From assembly GCA_017620435.1 (NCBI GenBank), contig JAFZQL010000016.1, forward strand, positions 1 through 10,997: a stretch of DNA of 10,997 nt, given 5' to 3'. The notes below the pieces were generated by a model. It made no database searches and was not told the origin of the DNA. It saw only the letters and a list, made by a program, of their open reading frames with translations. Made by a program: the position numbers and the translations under genes. This document shows, in pieces, positions 1 to 6,479 of the stretch (position 1 is the first letter of the stretch; each line of letters begins with the position of its first letter). Origin of the DNA: Erysipelotrichaceae bacterium (GTDB taxonomy: Bacteria > Bacillota_I > Bacilli_A > Erysipelotrichales > Erysipelotrichaceae).

Positions 1-139
1 CCTGACCTTCTATTTCCCAGACATCATCAAAAAGATCTTTCAGGATGATCTTTCCGTCTTCAGAAGACATCGTTTTGACTCTGTCGCAGAGAACCTTTTT
101 TTCATTATCTTCAATGATGAATGCTTTTGAAAGACACAT
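1..139 (-). CDS. CooT-family small nickel-binding protein (partial, C-terminus beyond window)
   Basis: The first 46 residues are visible. The protein starts MCLSKAFII and continues with a DGKIILKDLFDDVWEIEG segment. This matches the CooT family (about 60-70 residues), which begin MC and carry an acidic LxDLFG-like stretch followed by an E-I/V-E-G motif. In CooT of Rhodospirillum rubrum, Cys2 is the Ni(II)-binding residue of a homodimer involved in CO dehydrogenase maturation; Cys2 is present here. The start codon lies 4 nt after the stop of the His-rich protein gene, so the two are translationally close and in one operon. The family call rests on sequence memory of a short protein, but the two neighbouring nickel-type genes support it. 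The role here, nickel handling for an enzyme of this operon or just downstream, is inferred. Confidence 0.7.
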   Translation of the reverse strand, partial: MCLSKAFIIEDNEKKVLCDRVKTMSSEDGKIILKDLFDDVWEIEGQ

Positions 140-143
140 GATC

Positions 144-389
144 CTACTCTTCTTCCATCTTGTGCAGAGCTTCTTCCAGCTTTGCGTTTCCTTCTTCATA
201 TGCAGCTGCAGCTTCATGGATCAGTTCTGCAGCTTCTTCAGATACCAAAGACGTCGCATCCTGAAGTTCTTCCGTATGATGTCTGTTGTGGTCCAGCATG
301 TACTGCAGCAGTTTCAGTACGTTTTCTTTCGTCATTTCTTCATGATGGTGGTGATGTTCCTCATGGTGATGGTGTCTGTTTTCTTCCAT
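144..389 (-). CDS. His-rich small protein, probable nickel/metal store or chaperone
   Basis: This 81-residue protein has two His runs near its N-terminus (residues 6-9 and 12-16) set among glutamates, plus His34, 37, 38, 58 and 76. The rest is predicted to be amphipathic helix rich in Glu, Ala and Leu (residues 19-81), with no membrane segment. His-rich tracts of this sort are known from nickel chaperones and stores such as HypB, CooJ and Hpn, but I do not recognise a named family. An ATG at 398 overlaps the stop of the CooC-like gene (ATGA), but it sits only 1 nt after the AAGGAG site. The ATG at 389 has 10 nt of spacing and is preferred. Its place between a CooC-like ATPase and a CooT-like protein supports a nickel role, which is inferred. 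Low-complexity His runs alone would not prove nickel specificity; zinc or cobalt is possible. Confidence 0.75.
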   Translation of the reverse strand: MEENRHHHHEEHHHHHEEMTKENVLKLLQYMLDHNRHHTEELQDATSLVSEEAAELIHEAAAAYEEGNAKLEEALHKMEEE

Positions 390-394
390 TGTTG

Positions 395-1330
395 TCATTC
401 TCCTTTTGTCTTCTTCATCTCTGCTTCATCAAGCATCAGATCGACCAGATGCTTCGCCTGTTTGTAACTGTCGGCTGTCTTTAAGGGTTCTCCTTTGAGA
501 TTCAGCACGTTGAGTGAAGGATCTTCGTAGAGAGCTCCTAAGAAACGGATCTCATTGTCGCTCAGTATGTCTTCGATATATTCCTCTTCCTCTTCATTGT
601 GTATTTTAGAGAGAACGGCACGGATCCTTCTGATTCCCAGCCCTTCTCCCATATACTTGATATTCTTTGCCAATTCTATCGAATCATAAGACGGCTCGAC
701 AATGATGATCAGCGTATCGACGCCCTGTTCGACTCCTCTGCCGAAGCTTTCGATTCCTGCATCCTGATCGGCGATGATGATTTCAAAATCATCTGTGTTC
801 AATGAGTTGATCAAAGAAGCGGCCATCGATGCATTCTCGCAGGCACAGCCTTCAAAGACGTTTTCGATCTTGCCTATGCTTAGTAGTTTGATATTGTCTT
901 TTGATAAAGACAGTTCATCGTCGAAATCATCAATGGCGATCGGGTCCTTTTTAGCGATCTCGATCGCTTTTCTGTTGTTTTCATTGACCTGATTCATGAA
1001 GCTGACGGCCTTTTCGCTGATTCCTACTTTTCTACCTAATCCGGTATTCGAATTGTCGGCATCGATCAGCAGGACCTTATAGCCGAACTCTTCCAGGGCA
1101 AGAGAAAACAGGGCAGCTACCGTGCTCTTCCCGGAACCGCCTTTACCGCAGACGGCGATCTTTCTGATCCTTCTGTCTGTGCCTGTGTCATGACTGTTCC
1201 GGATGTATTCTCTGATGATATCGGAAGCCTTGATTCTTTCTTCCTTGGTCGAGGCGATACACAGACCGCATTCGATGCATCCAAAAGACTTGTAAGCCAA
1301 TCCTCCGACAGGACAATGAAACGAGCCCAT
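395..1330 (-). CDS. CooC-like nickel-insertion ATPase with N-terminal cysteine cluster
   Basis: A 311-residue MinD/ParA-type P-loop ATPase. The deviant Walker A is CGKGGSGKST at residues 61-70, the switch I region is LLIDADNSNTG at 87-97, and a Walker B-like strand ends in IIIADQDAG (184-192). The paired cysteines of a CxC motif are at 162 and 164 (GCAC); in CooC of CO dehydrogenase systems this CxC binds nickel or zinc at the dimer interface. CooC proteins use ATP to insert nickel into the CODH C-cluster. Ahead of the ATPase domain is an extra segment of about 50 residues with Cys6, Cys18, Cys21 and Cys24 (HCPVGG, then CIECGLC), which could hold an iron-sulfur cluster. The start is supported by GGAGGA 5-6 nt upstream. 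The gene follows the GH4 gene by 18 nt and overlaps the next start by ATGA. No CODH catalytic gene is in the window, so the client enzyme is unknown. Confidence 0.85.
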   Translation of the reverse strand: MGSFHCPVGGLAYKSFGCIECGLCIASTKEERIKASDIIREYIRNSHDTGTDRRIRKIAVCGKGGSGKSTVAALFSLALEEFGYKVLLIDADNSNTGLGRKVGISEKAVSFMNQVNENNRKAIEIAKKDPIAIDDFDDELSLSKDNIKLLSIGKIENVFEGCACENASMAASLINSLNTDDFEIIIADQDAGIESFGRGVEQGVDTLIIIVEPSYDSIELAKNIKYMGEGLGIRRIRAVLSKIHNEEEEEYIEDILSDNEIRFLGALYEDPSLNVLNLKGEPLKTADSYKQAKHLVDLMLDEAEMKKTKGE

Positions 1331-1348
1331 CTTATCCTCCGCCAGCCG

Positions 1349-2689
1349 TTATTTCAGTTCCGGCCAGTATCCCTTGTTAGCAACAATATACTCATCAAGC
1401 AGCTTTTTTGCAACCTGCGTGTCATTCACCAGACGGTTGAGCGTCAGAGCCTGCCAGGCGTATTTATAGCTTCCTTCCAGGCACGCATCGACCGTAAGTT
1501 TTTCATAGGCATACTGATTCTCCAGAAGGCCCTTGTGGAACGTCGGTATTTTTCCTACGTTCAACGGTTCTACACCGTTGCTTCCGACACGGCACGGAAC
1601 TTCCACCATCATGCCTTCTGTCAGGTTGGAAATGATGCCTGTATTCTCCGTCATACATAAGAAGATCTCGTTTTTGTTGTAGGCGATCGAATCAGCCAGA
1701 TCTACGATATAGCCTGCATGTCCGTCTTTGATGCCTTCTTTCAGTTCATATTCAGTACCTTTGATATGACCGTTCTCGATCACTTTATCCAGCATTTCAA
1801 ACGTCAGCTTCTCGTGACCGTCCATGACTTCGTTTGCTCTGGTATATTCAGGATTCTCCCCTTCAAGCAAATGATCAGGGTAGAGATAATACTGCAGATA
1901 GGTGTTTGGCAGATAATCCTCATAATCGTTGATCATAGTGCTCATGAAACGGAATGTATCGAACCAGCTTTGATCCAGAGGATGGATCTCCCCGACTGCC
2001 GCCAGAGGCGTTTTAAAGATCTTCTGCAGTTCTGGCAGATAATCATATCCTGTCTTCTTGTCCAGAATCTTTGTAAACCATCCGAAATGATTCAGGCCGA
2101 AATATCTTGGCTCCAGTTCAGAAACATCCTTGTCCAAGGCCTTTGCATAGAAACCCATGATCGCAATCGGCATATCACAGATATTGATGATCCTGTAATC
2201 GTCCTTGAAGATACGCTTGGTAGCTTCCGCAACGATTGCGGCCGGATTGGAATAGTTCAATATCCACGCTTCAGGCGCATACTTCCTGATGTCCTTGATG
2301 ATATCGACGACAGCAGGGATACTTCTCATGCCATAGGCAAAACCGCCTGCCCCGCAGGTCTCCTGACCGATGCGATGGTATTTTAAGGCGATCTTCTCAT
2401 CTGATTCACGCATTTTGAGTCTGCCGGCGCGTATCTGCATGAACGCAAAACCGATATCCGTGAAAGCTTCTTCAGGATCTAGAGTCTGTATGATTTCACA
2501 TTCCGGATAATATTCCTTAAACAGTATCTGACCGTACTGAAAGACCTTCTCAAGACGCTCAGGCTCATTGTCATAAAGCGTCAGCCTATGCAAAGGAAAA
2601 CGTTCCTTCTCGCTCACCAGCATCTTTAAAATCCCCGGTGTATAACGGGAGCCCGCTCCTACGATACTGACTGAATTGCTTCTTCTCAT
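1349..2689 (-). CDS. GH4 6-phospho-alpha-glucosidase (GlvA/MalH type)
   Basis: A 446-residue glycoside hydrolase family 4 enzyme, the usual length for GlvA. It would hydrolyse a PTS-imported alpha-glucoside 6-phosphate (for example maltose 6-phosphate) in the cytoplasm, by the family's NAD+- and divalent-metal-dependent oxidation-elimination mechanism. Visible motifs are the nucleotide-binding GAGSRYTPG (11-19), GQETCGAGG (108-116), LNYSNPAA (144-151), ICDMP (170-174), GLNHFGW (198-204) and LPNTYLQYYLYPD (260-272). By alignment with GlvA, Cys171 and His201 are metal ligands, and Asp172 and Tyr264 the catalytic residues; all are present. The CDMP form of the motif marks 6-phospho-alpha-glucosidases as opposed to the beta-type. 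AGAGG precedes the start, and the gene lies 18 nt after the 4Fe-4S protein gene. The metal is usually Mn2+, with Co2+, Ni2+ or Fe2+ reported to work in some members, which matters given the nickel-type genes that follow. Confidence 0.93.
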   Translation of the reverse strand: MRRSNSVSIVGAGSRYTPGILKMLVSEKERFPLHRLTLYDNEPERLEKVFQYGQILFKEYYPECEIIQTLDPEEAFTDIGFAFMQIRAGRLKMRESDEKIALKYHRIGQETCGAGGFAYGMRSIPAVVDIIKDIRKYAPEAWILNYSNPAAIVAEATKRIFKDDYRIINICDMPIAIMGFYAKALDKDVSELEPRYFGLNHFGWFTKILDKKTGYDYLPELQKIFKTPLAAVGEIHPLDQSWFDTFRFMSTMINDYEDYLPNTYLQYYLYPDHLLEGENPEYTRANEVMDGHEKLTFEMLDKVIENGHIKGTEYELKEGIKDGHAGYIVDLADSIAYNKNEIFLCMTENTGIISNLTEGMMVEVPCRVGSNGVEPLNVGKIPTFHKGLLENQYAYEKLTVDACLEGSYKYAWQALTLNRLVNDTQVAKKLLDEYIVANKGYWPELK

Positions 2690-2707
2690 CTTTTTTTCCT
2701 CTCTTTA

Positions 2708-3868
2708 CTACTTTACATAATCCTCAATGTTCGGGATCCAGTCACGGTCATGCACGATCTTCATCTTTAAAGCCTTTGCCTCGCAGTTCATGACACAGTT
2801 TCCGCAGCCCTTGCATCTTTCTTCATCGATCACGCACTTGCCGTCGTCATCATAGCTTATCGCATGGAAGATGCAGTGTTTCTCGCAGGTTTTACAGCCG
2901 ATGCATTTTTCTTTCCTGACGCCTGGACGGAATCTTGACGGAGAGAAAACATCGATCCCTTTCTTGTACAGTCCGTTCATCACGATGCAGCAGTCTTCAC
3001 AGCAGCTGCACAACATCCCCACCTGCGGCATGTTCTTGTCCTGATAGACCACCGTCGCGTGTTCGATCTCATCGAAGAGCTTATCGACTTCTTCTATTGT
3101 TTCAGGAACATATCCGAACATCCCGCTCATATAGATACCGCGCTGTCCCATCCACAGACAGTGTCCTGTCTCGGTGCCGTTTTCCTTCAGACCCGAGGCG
3201 CAGCCTCCTCCGTCTTCCAGATGCGGTTTTCCATATTCTTTATAATTCTTATAAGAACGGCAGATACAGCGCATGATTGCCATTGTGCCGTTTTTATAGT
3301 TTTCATAGATGATCTCTTTCATATTCTCACAAGGCATGACACCCGGAAGATTCTTGATGGAACCCCACTTGGGAATGATGCGGTTGGTCTTAGGAAAACC
3401 TTCTTTTTCTTCCTTTGAATAGTCCTTTTTCATGCACCATTCATCGGCCAGCAGGAAAAGTTCCCTTTCTTCATTCCAGTCCAGCTTTTTTTTATTGTAG
3501 GCCATACCAATGTGATCTCTTAAAGTCACCGGACTCAGGTTCGGTGCATAGCGGTCGTTCGTCTCCTTATGATAAGACTTGCCTGGCAGTATTCTTCCGT
3601 ATTCAAAAAGGCGCTTCAGTTTTTCTTCAACATACGCTTCATCAAGGCCCAGCTTCTCTGCTACTTCCAAAGGACTTCCGGGAAGACAGAGAACCATCTT
3701 CATCTCTTCTACGGTGTACAGTTTCGATAAGAAATACGGAGTGATAAGCGGTCTGTTATCTGTCTTTTCCCAGATCTTCGATCCCTCGAAATAAATCTCA
3801 TCGATCTCAGGCAAAGGCTGTCCCAATACACTTTCCAAAAACAAAGTATCTTTTTCAATACTGTCCAT
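2708..3868 (-). CDS. 4Fe-4S protein: winged-helix-like N-terminus, Cys-rich middle, 2x[4Fe-4S] ferredoxin C-terminus
   Basis: A 386-residue soluble protein. Residues about 50-97 (TVEEMKMVLCLPGSPLEVAEKLG onward) resemble a winged-helix fold. The middle has a CxCR motif (Cys201, Cys203) with Cys223 and Cys237, then CSCCEDCC (287-294). Two classical CxxCxxCxxxC ferredoxin motifs follow, at Cys322/325/328/332 and Cys352/355/358/362. This order (CxCR, CxCCxxCC, two ferredoxin motifs) is seen in a family of anaerobe proteins annotated only as 4Fe-4S binding; its function is not known to me. An electron-transfer or maturation role is inferred. An in-frame ATG at 3910 would add 14 residues, but GGGAGG lies 7 nt before the ATG at 3868, which is preferred. 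It sits between the PTS permease and GH4 genes, an unusual place for a ferredoxin-like protein. Confidence 0.85.
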   Translation of the reverse strand: MDSIEKDTLFLESVLGQPLPEIDEIYFEGSKIWEKTDNRPLITPYFLSKLYTVEEMKMVLCLPGSPLEVAEKLGLDEAYVEEKLKRLFEYGRILPGKSYHKETNDRYAPNLSPVTLRDHIGMAYNKKKLDWNEERELFLLADEWCMKKDYSKEEKEGFPKTNRIIPKWGSIKNLPGVMPCENMKEIIYENYKNGTMAIMRCICRSYKNYKEYGKPHLEDGGGCASGLKENGTETGHCLWMGQRGIYMSGMFGYVPETIEEVDKLFDEIEHATVVYQDKNMPQVGMLCSCCEDCCIVMNGLYKKGIDVFSPSRFRPGVRKEKCIGCKTCEKHCIFHAISYDDDGKCVIDEERCKGCGNCVMNCEAKALKMKIVHDRDWIPNIEDYVK

Positions 3869-3939
3869 GTCTGATCCTCCCATCAAGGCCATCCTTCCTA
3901 CTTCAATCATAAGCCAAGATCATCCAAACGACACGAAAC

Positions 3940-3970
3940 CTGCAGGATCTCTTATCAAGAGACCCTGCAG
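3940..3970 (-). promoter_or_regulatory. Strong intercistronic RNA hairpin
   Basis: Two 14-nt arms (3940-3953 and 3957-3970) pair with a 3-nt loop. On the minus-strand transcript the single non-Watson-Crick position is a G-U wobble, whereas on the plus strand it would be an A-C mismatch, so the structure fits the minus-strand RNA. It lies in the 133-nt gap between the PTS gene stop (4002) and the start of the 4Fe-4S gene (3868). The downstream bases on the transcript (GTTTCGTG) are not a run of T, so a complete terminator is doubtful. It may protect the 3' end of the PTS message or partly attenuate read-through. The structure is clear; the role is inferred. Confidence 0.6.
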
Positions 3971-4001
3971 ATCTTCATGTTCAAAGTAACATATTTGTGT
4001 T

Positions 4002-5402
4002 TTATTTCTGATTTTCGTAATCTACCAGGAAGAACGCACTGACAACGCCTGCCAGCAGACAGATCGCCAGGATCGCTGTACCGATAGCATGATTGCTTGC
4101 GCTGCCGCCTGCAAACATGATCGGCAAAGTCACGATATTGACAAGACCCGCCAGGTTGAACAGCTGCGGCGCAAATACGCCGATCAGCAAACCGCCTAAA
4201 CCACAGCCTAACACGATCGGTACAAGACCTCTCTTGTACTTCATGATGATGCCGTAGATGGTAGGTTCAGAAATACCGCCCAAGAAGCTGGTGATAAACG
4301 CAGAGAATGCCATGCCTTTTTCTTCTTTGTTCTTAAGCTTCAGGAAAGCTCCAAAAGCAATACCCATAATGACATAAGAATAAGCGAAAGCCGTCGGCCA
4401 GATGATCGTATCATAACCGATCGAGAATAAGCTGATGACGCCCAGCTGAACGATCGGCAGGTGCATGCCTAACAGAATCAGGAACGGCCATGCGATACAG
4501 AGAACCATTGAACCCAATACTCTGACGACGATGTTGCCTTCATAGATACCGGTAAACAGATTGCCGAACAGCGTGCCCAGGAAGCTTCCTGCAGGACCGC
4601 AGATCACAAACATGACAAACACCATAACCAGGATCGTGCAGGCAGGAACCAGCAGGATCGAGAAAAGTTTCGGTACATACTTCTCAAAGAAATTCAGAAC
4701 ATACTTCAGAATCGGACAGCCCAGCAGCACAGGCAGGAAAGCCTGACTGTAATCGGCAACCGGAGCCTTCGCAAAGAAGACGCCAAAAGTTTCTTCTACA
4801 CCGATCTTGGCTCTGAGATCCGGTGCCAGCAGCAATGCGCCAAGGAAGATGCCGTAGAGCGGGTTGGTCCCCAATGCCTTACATGCCGTATAGCCCAGCA
4901 GCACCGGCAGGAAGTACATCATTGCATTCGAGATCATCATCAGCAGGTTGTACAGATCGCTTGTATCGGATATGACCTTCAAAAGGTTCGGTCCTAAAAC
5001 GACAGCGATCGTCTTACATAAACCTGCACCGACCATGATCGGAATCAATGCCGTCATAGTTGTTGAGATGTAATCCAGAGCCGCATCGAAGAAACCCTTG
5101 ATACCTCTGTTTCCCAAGCCTTCAGCGCCGCCGGCGTCCTTGAAACTGGAAATGCCCATATTGATCACTTCCTTATAGACAAACTTCGCATCCAGACCGA
5201 TGACAGCCTGGAACTGATCGCCCAGCCAGTTGGTACCTATGACACCGTCGATCTTCGATACTTCATCCTGATTCACCAGGCCCTTGTCATAAACATTGAA
5301 TCTTAGCCTTGTCACGCAATGCTGACAGGAACGAACGTTGTTCGCACCGCCGATCGCATTGATGATCGCTTCGGCTATATTCTTATACTTGTTGTTTTCC
5401 AT
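4002..5402 (-). CDS. PTS sugar permease EIIBC, glucoside/sucrose-type (no EIIA domain)
   Basis: A 466-residue inner-membrane protein that imports and phosphorylates a sugar using phosphate from the PTS. Residues 1-85 form the EIIB domain, with the phosphorylated cysteine at Cys29 in CVTRLRF. From about residue 100 there is a multi-spanning EIIC domain with LLGMHLPI (311-317) and the substrate-loop motif GGISEPTIYG (375-384). It ends just after EIIC, so the EIIA partner found fused in BglF-type proteins is absent and must be supplied in trans. An ATG at 5423 would add 7 residues, but AAAGGAGG is 6 nt before the ATG at 5402, which is chosen. The flanking BglG-type antiterminator and the GH4 phospho-alpha-glucosidase suggest an alpha-glucoside substrate (maltose, trehalose, isomaltose or sucrose isomers); the exact sugar cannot be read from sequence. 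Confidence 0.92.
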   Translation of the reverse strand: MENNKYKNIAEAIINAIGGANNVRSCQHCVTRLRFNVYDKGLVNQDEVSKIDGVIGTNWLGDQFQAVIGLDAKFVYKEVINMGISSFKDAGGAEGLGNRGIKGFFDAALDYISTTMTALIPIMVGAGLCKTIAVVLGPNLLKVISDTSDLYNLLMMISNAMMYFLPVLLGYTACKALGTNPLYGIFLGALLLAPDLRAKIGVEETFGVFFAKAPVADYSQAFLPVLLGCPILKYVLNFFEKYVPKLFSILLVPACTILVMVFVMFVICGPAGSFLGTLFGNLFTGIYEGNIVVRVLGSMVLCIAWPFLILLGMHLPIVQLGVISLFSIGYDTIIWPTAFAYSYVIMGIAFGAFLKLKNKEEKGMAFSAFITSFLGGISEPTIYGIIMKYKRGLVPIVLGCGLGGLLIGVFAPQLFNLAGLVNIVTLPIMFAGGSASNHAIGTAILAICLLAGVVSAFFLVDYENQK

Positions 5403-5437
5403 GTCATTCCTCCTTTTAAACATGAAATCTATATCTC

Positions 5438-5462
5438 ATAACATATTGCGCATATATGTTAT
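5438..5462 (-). promoter_or_regulatory. Inverted repeat between antiterminator and PTS genes
   Basis: ATAACATAT and ATATGTTAT (9 bp arms) flank a 7-nt centre that itself contains the palindrome TGCGCA, giving an almost continuous 25-bp palindrome. It lies in the 70-nt gap between the licT-like stop and the PTS start. It could be a binding site for a dimeric regulator or an RNA hairpin before the PTS gene. No T-run follows on the transcript, so it is not an intrinsic terminator. It does not match the ribonucleic antiterminator consensus. Role unknown. Confidence 0.45.
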
Positions 5463-5472
5463 TAAGACCGTA

Positions 5473-6303
5473 CTATTGACTGTTCACCTCCCGGCTGCAC
5501 AGTCTGTTGATATGAAGCATCAGATACATCTTCTCCTCGTTGTTCAAGTCGATCTGCAGCGTATAAGAGAGATAATCCGCAATCTCCTCTACGCAGGCAA
5601 ATTCCTCCGAATATTCGTTCTTGACGCTCTCAAAAAGCCTTTCGTTCTTGCTTTGAAGCACTTCCTTGTTTTTGAATCTCTGAAAAAGATAATTCATATG
5701 CGAGGCGAATCTGGAATAGTTGAAACCGTCGGTATTGATCTTAAGATCAAATCTTTCCTCAATGATCTTTACGATATCGGACATGATAATGAAATAGCCT
5801 GCTTCCTGATCGGCTGCAGTCTGAATTGAATTGATGATATGCAAAGCGATGAAAGCCGCCTCCTCTTTTGGTAGTATCACATGGAGCTCCTCCCTGATCA
5901 GATCCAGCGTATACAGACCGATGGCATACTCCTTCTCATAAAGGAACTTTACATCGTTGATGATCGGAGGCTTCACGCTTATGTTCTTCCTGTATCTTTC
6001 AATACTGAAATAGATATGGTCAGCCAGTGTGAAAACGATATTCGGACTTAATCCGCAATCCAGTTCACCCATCACGCGGTCAACGACTTTGCTGGATAAA
6101 GTGATGATCTCGTTGGGTATTGTATTGATGATGTCGAAGCAGCTCTTATCGATATCATAGTATGTTCTCGTAACATTCTCAAAAGAAGTCAGTTCCCTTG
6201 GAAGCATGCCGAAACCGATTCCCTTTCCCTGAACCACAACGATGTTGCCTACGGAATCCTCTGCCAAAGCGAAATTATTGTTAATGTGCTTGATTAATTT
6301 CAT
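5473..6303 (-). CDS. BglG/LicT-family transcription antiterminator
   Basis: A 276-residue protein, the standard length for this family. Residues 1-58 (MKLIKHINNNFALAED...GKGIGFG) are the RNA-binding CAT domain; residues about 65-170 and 171-276 are the two PTS-regulation domains (PRDs). The four phospho-acceptor histidines are in place: His96 (LADH) and His155 (ALH) in PRD1, His202 (SH) and His264 (MLH) in PRD2. Members bind a hairpin in the leader RNA and prevent premature termination when substrate is present, controlled by phosphorylation from the cognate EII and from HPr. It is the first gene of the operon, 70 nt ahead of the PTS gene, as in many such operons. AGGGGA precedes the start. 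A candidate leader with terminator is at 6342-6423, consistent with self-regulated antitermination. Confidence 0.93.
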   Translation of the reverse strand: MKLIKHINNNFALAEDSVGNIVVVQGKGIGFGMLPRELTSFENVTRTYYDIDKSCFDIINTIPNEIITLSSKVVDRVMGELDCGLSPNIVFTLADHIYFSIERYRKNISVKPPIINDVKFLYEKEYAIGLYTLDLIREELHVILPKEEAAFIALHIINSIQTAADQEAGYFIIMSDIVKIIEERFDLKINTDGFNYSRFASHMNYLFQRFKNKEVLQSKNERLFESVKNEYSEEFACVEEIADYLSYTLQIDLNNEEKMYLMLHINRLCSREVNSQ

Positions 6304-6341
6304 AATTCCCCTGATTTCTTTTTTAAAGGTATGAATTAAAT

Positions 6342-6409
6342 AAAAAAACTTAACAAAAGAACCATAAACCAGATAAAAATATCCAGATGATTATTGCTTC
6401 TTTGTTAAG
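6342..6409 (-). terminator. Leader terminator of the sugar/nickel operon
   Basis: On the minus strand, CTTAACAAAGAA (6398-6409) pairs with TTCTTTTGTTAAG (6349-6361), with one bulged base, and is followed by seven T (6342-6348). The loop is long, about 36 nt. It lies between the promoter at 6437-6466 and the antiterminator gene at 6303, where a BglG-family target terminator is expected. The large loop lowers confidence that it works alone, but the arms and T-run are plainly there. Confidence 0.65.
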
Positions 6410-6423
6410 AATTACACATCATC
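6386..6423 (-). promoter_or_regulatory. Candidate antiterminator hairpin overlapping the leader terminator
   Basis: On the transcript, GATGAT (6418-6423) can pair with ATCATC (6386-6391). Inside, TTCTT pairs with AAGAA around an AACA loop, leaving an internal loop of about 6 nt on each side. This two-stem form with internal loops resembles the ribonucleic antiterminator (RAT) bound by BglG-family proteins. It uses the same bases as the 5' arm of the terminator at 6342-6409, so the two structures exclude each other. The sequence does not match the known LicT/SacY RAT consensus (GGATTGTTACTG...), so binding by this LicT-like protein is a hypothesis. Confidence 0.45.
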
Positions 6424-6436
6424 AATTGTCAATGTC

Positions 6437-6466
6437 ACTATAGCATACAGAAAAAACAGATGTCAA
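6437..6466 (-). promoter_or_regulatory. Sigma-A-type promoter for the antiterminator/PTS/GH4/nickel operon
   Basis: On the minus strand a perfect -35 (TTGACA, 6461-6466) and a -10 TATAGT (6437-6442) are separated by 18 bp, with an extended-10 TGC directly before TATAGT. The predicted start is near 6430, just ahead of the candidate antiterminator hairpin. No other equally good promoter is seen between the genes downstream, which supports a single long operon from 6303 to beyond position 1. No clear cre box was found around it. Confidence 0.75.
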
Positions 6467-6479
6467 CAAATGCCGGCCG

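Noticed and set aside
45..467. Plus-strand open frame rich in Phe, Met and Val
   Set aside because: It reads the complement of the His/Glu-rich codons of the small His-rich protein and of CooC-like coding sequence; low-complexity shadow.
1718..2386. Plus-strand open frame of 222 codons
   Set aside because: It is antisense to the GH4 gene, whose family motifs are unmistakable; the frame is a by-product of codon use.
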